From assembly GCF_024679245.1 (NCBI RefSeq), contig NC_090191.1:38290982-38354981 (forward strand): DNA of 64,000 bases, in the 5' to 3' direction. The stretch is from Pseudorasbora parva (taxonomy: Eukaryota > Chordata > Actinopteri > Cypriniformes > Gobionidae). A program made the position numbers and the translations under genes. Below the pieces are notes generated by a model. The model made no database searches. It saw only the letters and a list, made by a program, of their open reading frames with translations, and was not told where the DNA came from. This document shows positions 48,701-54,700 of this stretch, one piece after another. The first letter of the stretch is position 1, and every line of letters starts with the position of its first letter.

Positions 48701-51700
48701 TGGGATGCAGAAGGGGGGAGTATGTGCACCTCTAGGTACGGTACAGGTGTGATCGTAGGGAGAGGATACTCCCTGAGCAATCTCTCCTCATCGAGGAACT
48801 TTCCGGCGCGCCCATTAAAGGCAGGGAGGTAGAGGCCATAGTTAAGCACATCGGTCAGGCTTTGTGTCAGAGTGACCAGAACTCGCTGCTTACAAACCCA
48901 CACTGGAGCCTCAAGGTCCAATCGCAGGCATTTCTGGAAACAAACATACACCCGTGTTACAAAATCCCTACATGAACAAGAAGTATGTTTGCTTTAATTT
49001 TGAGACTTTAGCATACTTAATTATACAGATTGACAGAAGGTGATATTTATCAGGATTTGTTGCAGGTTGGACTCGAACATGCATCAACCATACGAGCACC
49101 AAGGTTTAGACTCGAAAGACTTGACAAAATAGGTTTTAATTATTCATGCATATTAACATATTAATTATTGTCTGCCCATTATGTATTTCCTCCAAATGCA
49201 CCAGGCTTTAGACTTCACATAAGATCGTTTAAGAGCTTAACGTGCTATTTGATCACTGTGACGAGCAGGGCAAGCGAGCGGCTCTCTCTCATGGCTCTCG
49301 CTCGCCCTGCTCGTCACAATCCCAAACTTTGATATGTCATCCATCAATACGGATGTGCTGAACTCGTGGCATCTTTTTACTTAAATAAGCCGAAAGCCAA
49401 ATAAAATGGTGTTTGTGACATTTGCGCTGCAAAAATAACAGCATTTAATGTTGTCTGTTCGCAGGTTGCTATAATGTGAAAAGCATAGGACCAAGAATAA
49501 ACACTTTCTGACCCTAATAATTTTAATAATAATTTGTTACATTTATATAGCTCTTTTCTCAGAAATAAGGATTGTGGAAATCTCCTCAACCACCACCAAT
49601 GCGCAGCATCCACTATGCGATGGCAGCCATATTTGTTGCACTTTGAGATTCTTCGGAATGAAAAGTGCGTTAAAAATATTATTATTATTATTATTATATT
49701 GCACCAGAACGCCCACCACACGCTGCTATTGATGGAGAAGAGACATTAGCTGCGTTTAGATGGACTATAATAATCGGAGTAGTAGCACAATCAAAATAAA
49801 AAGTCACATGTAACCATGTCAATCGGAATTAAATGACCAGATCTGAAAATTAAAAATGTCTACTTGCAAGGAGTGGTTTATTCCTTTGTAATTATTCCTT
49901 GTAACACGTGATCTGATTGAAAACCTGAAAGTAATGTGCATGTGCAAAGATGAAGCAATAGCATAATTAGACGTATGACGCACTGAACTTCTTCCGGTTG
50001 AGAAGTGTCATAAATTAGTGTGTCTTATCAATCTGAAATTCTCTTTTCACTCAATCTATGTTAAGTGGAGCAGTCCTTGTTTTGGACTCTGTTTTGGGCA
50101 CGGATGGGCCATTTTTACAGCTTAATAAATACAAGCAGCACGGCTCAACGCTTCGCGTGCTGGCCGTCGCCTAATTAGGACCCTAAATAGAAAAATATTA
50201 AGTCTGCTTTTTAAAACAAAGAAAAGGTATGGAAAAGGTAGCATGCAACATAGCGGAAAACTTGTATGTTTGAGCAGTGTGCATGTAAAAAGATAAAATT
50301 CAATCAGAAGCTTGTGACATTAACACGCACATCAATCGAAATGAATTAATTTATATTAAAGCAAAAAGTGTCCATGTAAACGCAGCTAGTGATGAAGCCA
50401 ATCCGTTTATGAGGATGATTAGGAGGCCATGATGGACGGAGGCCAATGGGCAAATTTAGCCAGGATGCCGGGGTTACACCCCTACTCTTTTTCGAGGGAC
50501 ATCCTGAGATATTTAATGACCACAGAGAGGCTGCGTTTAAGTCCAGTTTTTTATGTCTTTCCCTCGTAAACTTCCTGTCTCGTTCACTCAGTTGTGCACG
50601 AGTGCTCACTATACTTGTGAAACCCTTGCAATGTGTTTACATTGAAGGCATAAAGCCCTTGATTACTTGGAATGTGCTATGGAGCTGATTTATTTTCCTC
50701 ATGAATTTGTTTTACACACCATTTTATAGGCCTGCATGCATGCTTGGGCTGTTGGAGAAAATAAATAAAAAATTACACAAACGAAAATGATAACAATACA
50801 GTGAACTATAACAGTCAGCTTAAGGTAGCTACAGGTAAAAATCAAAATAACTCCAATATCATACACTAAAGTTGCGTGAGGTGGAGGTAAATTAAGTGCA
50901 ATCTGCTGTGACGTCAAAATCATGGTGCATTGTGGTCTATGTGTCTGTCCGACGTGCACATGTTGAGTAAACTTGCTCCCCCGGTCAAAATCGAGGGGTC
51001 AAAGGCCTGTCATAATAAACTTTCCTCGTCCATGTGATGAAGTTAAATGCACTTCAAAATGGTGACGGGGTTCCCTGAGGGGAAGTTATAGGGAAGTTTA
51101 TGGCCCTGTCCCACTTTTGGTCTTGTGGACTTACAACGGCTGCAGCGTGCGTGTGTCCGTTAAAAGGGTTAGTTCACCAAAATATGAAAATTACCCCATG
51201 ATTTACCCACCCTCAAGCCATCCTAGGAATATGACTTTCTTCTTTCAGACGAATACAATCGGAGATATATTAAATAATGTCCTGGCTCTTCTAAGCTTTA
51301 TAATGGCAGTGAATAGAGGATTTGATTTTGAAGCCCAAAAAAGTGCATCCATCCATCATAAAAGATATCCACACAGCTCTGGGGGGTTAATAAAGGCCTT
51401 CTGAAGCAAAGCAATGCATTTGTGTGAGGAAAATATCCATATTAAAACTTTAAAAAACAAACTAGCTTCCAACTGACAGACGTACGCATTGGTTTACTGC
51501 GAAAGAGTAACCCTTCACGTGACGTGTGACATTGACAATCGCGTAACCGCAGAGGATAGAGCAAAACAAAACACCGGTCAGGAATTAGAAGTCTAAAATA
51601 AGAATTTTTACAGAGAAATGTTGAAGGATATAGATATAAGAAAAGAGGAGCTTGAATTTGTTGTCCAACCCATATTTGTTTGAACCACAAGACGTGTCAA

Positions 51701-54700
51701 AGCTGATGCTAATCCTACATTGCCTCATGGGTCCTTTGGCATAAGTTGTCTGCCCACATTGTAAAAATAAAAATAAAAATAATAATAATTTAAAAAAAAA
51801 AACCACTATAAAAGTTTAAGGCATACAGCTCCAAAACATTTTTGAGTTTTCTCAACTTAGGGTCAATAGTTGTAAAAACTGAAAAACTTTTTTCATTTTA
51901 AATAGTTGAATACACTTTAAAAGCTGAATTTTTCAAATAAAACATAAGTTGGATTTTTACAGTGCAGAAACTAGTTATTTTAGTTTTTAAAGTTTTAGTT
52001 AATATCTTCTTCTTCTTCTTTCGGCTATTCCCTTCAGGGGTTGCCACAGCGAATCATCTGTTCATCAATACTGCCTCCATCTATTTCTATCCTGTGTATC
52101 CTCCTCTCTCAGACCGACTACCCTCATGTCCTCCTTCACTACATCCATAAACCTCCTCTTTGGTCTTCCTCTTGACCTCCTGTCTGGCAGCTCTAACCTC
52201 AGCATCCTTTTACCGATGTATTCACTCTCCCTCCTCTGAACATGTCCAAACCATCTCAACCTGGCCTCTCTAACTTCGTCTCCAAAACATCTCACATGTG
52301 CTGTCCCTTTGATGTACTCATTCCTGATCCTATCCATCCTTGTCACTCCCAAAGAGAAGCTCAACATCTTCAGCTCTGCTACCTCTAGCTCTTCCTCTTG
52401 TCTTTTCCTCAGTGCAACTGTCTCCAAACCATACAACATCGCTGGTCTCACTACTGTTCTGTACACCTTTCCTTTCATTCTTGCTGGTATACTTTTATCA
52501 CACAACAGACCTGACACTTTTCTCCACCCATTCCAACCTGCCTGCACACGCTTCTTCACCTCTTTTCCACACTCCCCATTGCTCTGGACTGTTGACCCTA
52601 AGTACTTAAAATCCTGCACCTTCTATACCTCTTCTCCCTGTAACCTCACTGTTCCACTTGGTTCCCTCTCATTCACATACATGTATTCTGTCCTGCTGTG
52701 GCTAACCTTCATTCCTCTCCTCTCCAGAGCAAACCTCCTCCTCTCTAGACTTTCCTCCACCTGCTCCCTGCTCTCACTACAGATCACAATGTCATCCGCA
52801 AACATCATAGTCCATGGAGATGTCTTTCTGACCTCATCTGTCAGCCTGTCCATCACCACTGCAAACAAGAAGGGGCTCAGAGCCGATCCTTGATGCAGTC
52901 CCACCTTCACGGTGAAGTCCTCTGTCTCACCTACGGCACACCTTACCACTGTCCTACTGCTCTCATACATATCCTGTACCACTCTAACATACTTCTCTGC
53001 CACTCCAGACCTCCTCATACATTGCCACAGCTCCTCTCTTGGCACTCTGTCATATGCTTTCTCTAAATCTACAAAGACACAATGCAGCTCTTTCTGACCT
53101 ACTCTGTACTTCTCCATCAACATTCTCAAAGCAAATAATGCATCTGTAGTGCTCTTTTTTTGGCATGAAACCATACTGCTGCTCACAAATGTCCACTTCT
53201 CCCCTTAGCCTTGCTTCCACTACTCTTTCCCATAACTTCATTGTATGGCTCATCAGCTTAATACCTCTATAGTTTCCACAACTCTGCACATCTCCCTTGT
53301 TCTTAAAAATCGGCACCAAAACACGTCTCCTCCATTCCTCAGGCATCCTCTCACTCTCTAAGACCTTGTTGAACAACCTAGTTAAAAACTCTACTGCCAT
53401 TTCTCCTAGACACTTCCATACCTCCACTGGTATGTCATCAGGGCCAACTGCCTTTCCTCTCTTCATCCTCTTCAAAGCTCTTCTAACTTCACCCTTGCTA
53501 ATACTTTCTACTTCCTGGTCAACAATATTTGCCTCTACAACTCTTCTCTCCCTGTCATTTTCCTCATTCATCAGTTCTTCAAAGTACTCCTTCCAACTTT
53601 CCCTCATCCTCCTGTCAGCCGTCAAAACATTTCCATGTCTATCTTTAATCACTCTAACCTGCTGCACATCCTTTCCATCTCTATCCCTCTGCCTCGCCAA
53701 CCGATACACATCCCTCTCACCTTCCTTACTATCTAACCTTGCATACATGTCCTCATACGCTCTCTGTTTGGCCTTTGCCACCTCTATCTTAACCTCACGC
53801 TGCATCACCCTATATTCCTGTCTACTTTCCTCCGTCCTCTCACTGTCCCACTTCTTCCTAGCTAACTTCTTCATATTCTTCGTCATATTCGTGATTCGCA
53901 TAATGGATTTGGCAAAAATTTTACGTCGGATGCCCTTCCTGACACAACCCTCTCTATTTATCCGGGCTTGGGACCGGCACAAAAGGTACACTGGCGTGTG
54001 ACCTCCTGTGGCTAGATAAAGTTTTAATTAATATATAAGTTTTTTTTAGATTTTTCTCACATAAACCCATCGTTTTGCTTCAGAAGGGCTTTATTAAACT
54101 CCCGGAGCCATGTGGATTACTTTTATGATGGTTGGATGCATTTTTTTGGACTTCAAAATCGAATTCGCTATTCACTGCCATAATAAAGCTTGGAAGAGCC
54201 AGGAAATTATTTAATATACACCTTGAATGTCTTAAAGTGATAGTTCACCGAAAAAAAGAAAATTACTCCATGATTTACACACTCTTAAGTCCACAAGACT
54301 TTATGTAGGTCTGTCCAATTTGTTATTTTAGGCTTCCGAAGGGTACTTCCTAGTGTCCCCTTTTGTGGTCGATGCATACTTTTGCCGAGCCCACACTGAA
54401 GTGAGCTCCACAGCAGACTTCTTCCCGACAGTCAAAGTGGTGTTACATCATAAAAGTGCAGATTCACAGGAAGACCGTGAGTGTTTAGGGTGCATTTGGG
54501 ACAGGGCCTATGCCTAAAAGTGGAGTTAAACACAGAAGACAGGACTTCGGTTTAATGTCTCATCTTAAGGATTGTGGTTTTTGAGAATAAAGTGTCCCCA
54601 TCACTATACAGGGGTGTTAGGACCCACACAGACCACAGAGTGAACAGCACCCCCGGCTGGTCTCACTAACACCTCTTCCAGCAGCAACCTAGTTTTCCCA

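Larger units (their letters stand above)
51168..54235. mobile_element. inverted-arm DNA element interrupted by a LINE
   Basis: The left arm (51168-51430) has GTTAGTTCACCAAAATATG, ATTAAATAATGTCCTGGCTC, CACTGCCATTATAAAGC in reverse, and TGAAGCCCAAAAAAGTGCAT. The right arm (54060-54231) carries these inverted (GCTTCAGAAGGGCTTTATTA, AGGAAATTATTTAATATA). A further copy of the AGTTCACC end at 54236-54290 is in direct orientation. Confidence 0.55.
50529..54530. mobile_element. composite insertion of about 4 kb in the SINE
   Basis: The SINE sequence breaks after CACAGAGA (50521-50528) and resumes at CACAGAAG (54531-54538), a near-match that could be an 8-bp duplication. Its ends (GCGTTTAAGTCCAG and TGGAGTTAAA) are weakly inverted, and GGCCCTGTCCCA and GTCTTGTGGACTTA occur inverted near both sides. 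Inside are an inverted-arm repeat and an RTE LINE. Confidence 0.5.

Noticed and set aside
53297..54001. Plus-strand frame of 234 codons
   Set aside because: Antisense shadow of the RTE reverse transcriptase.
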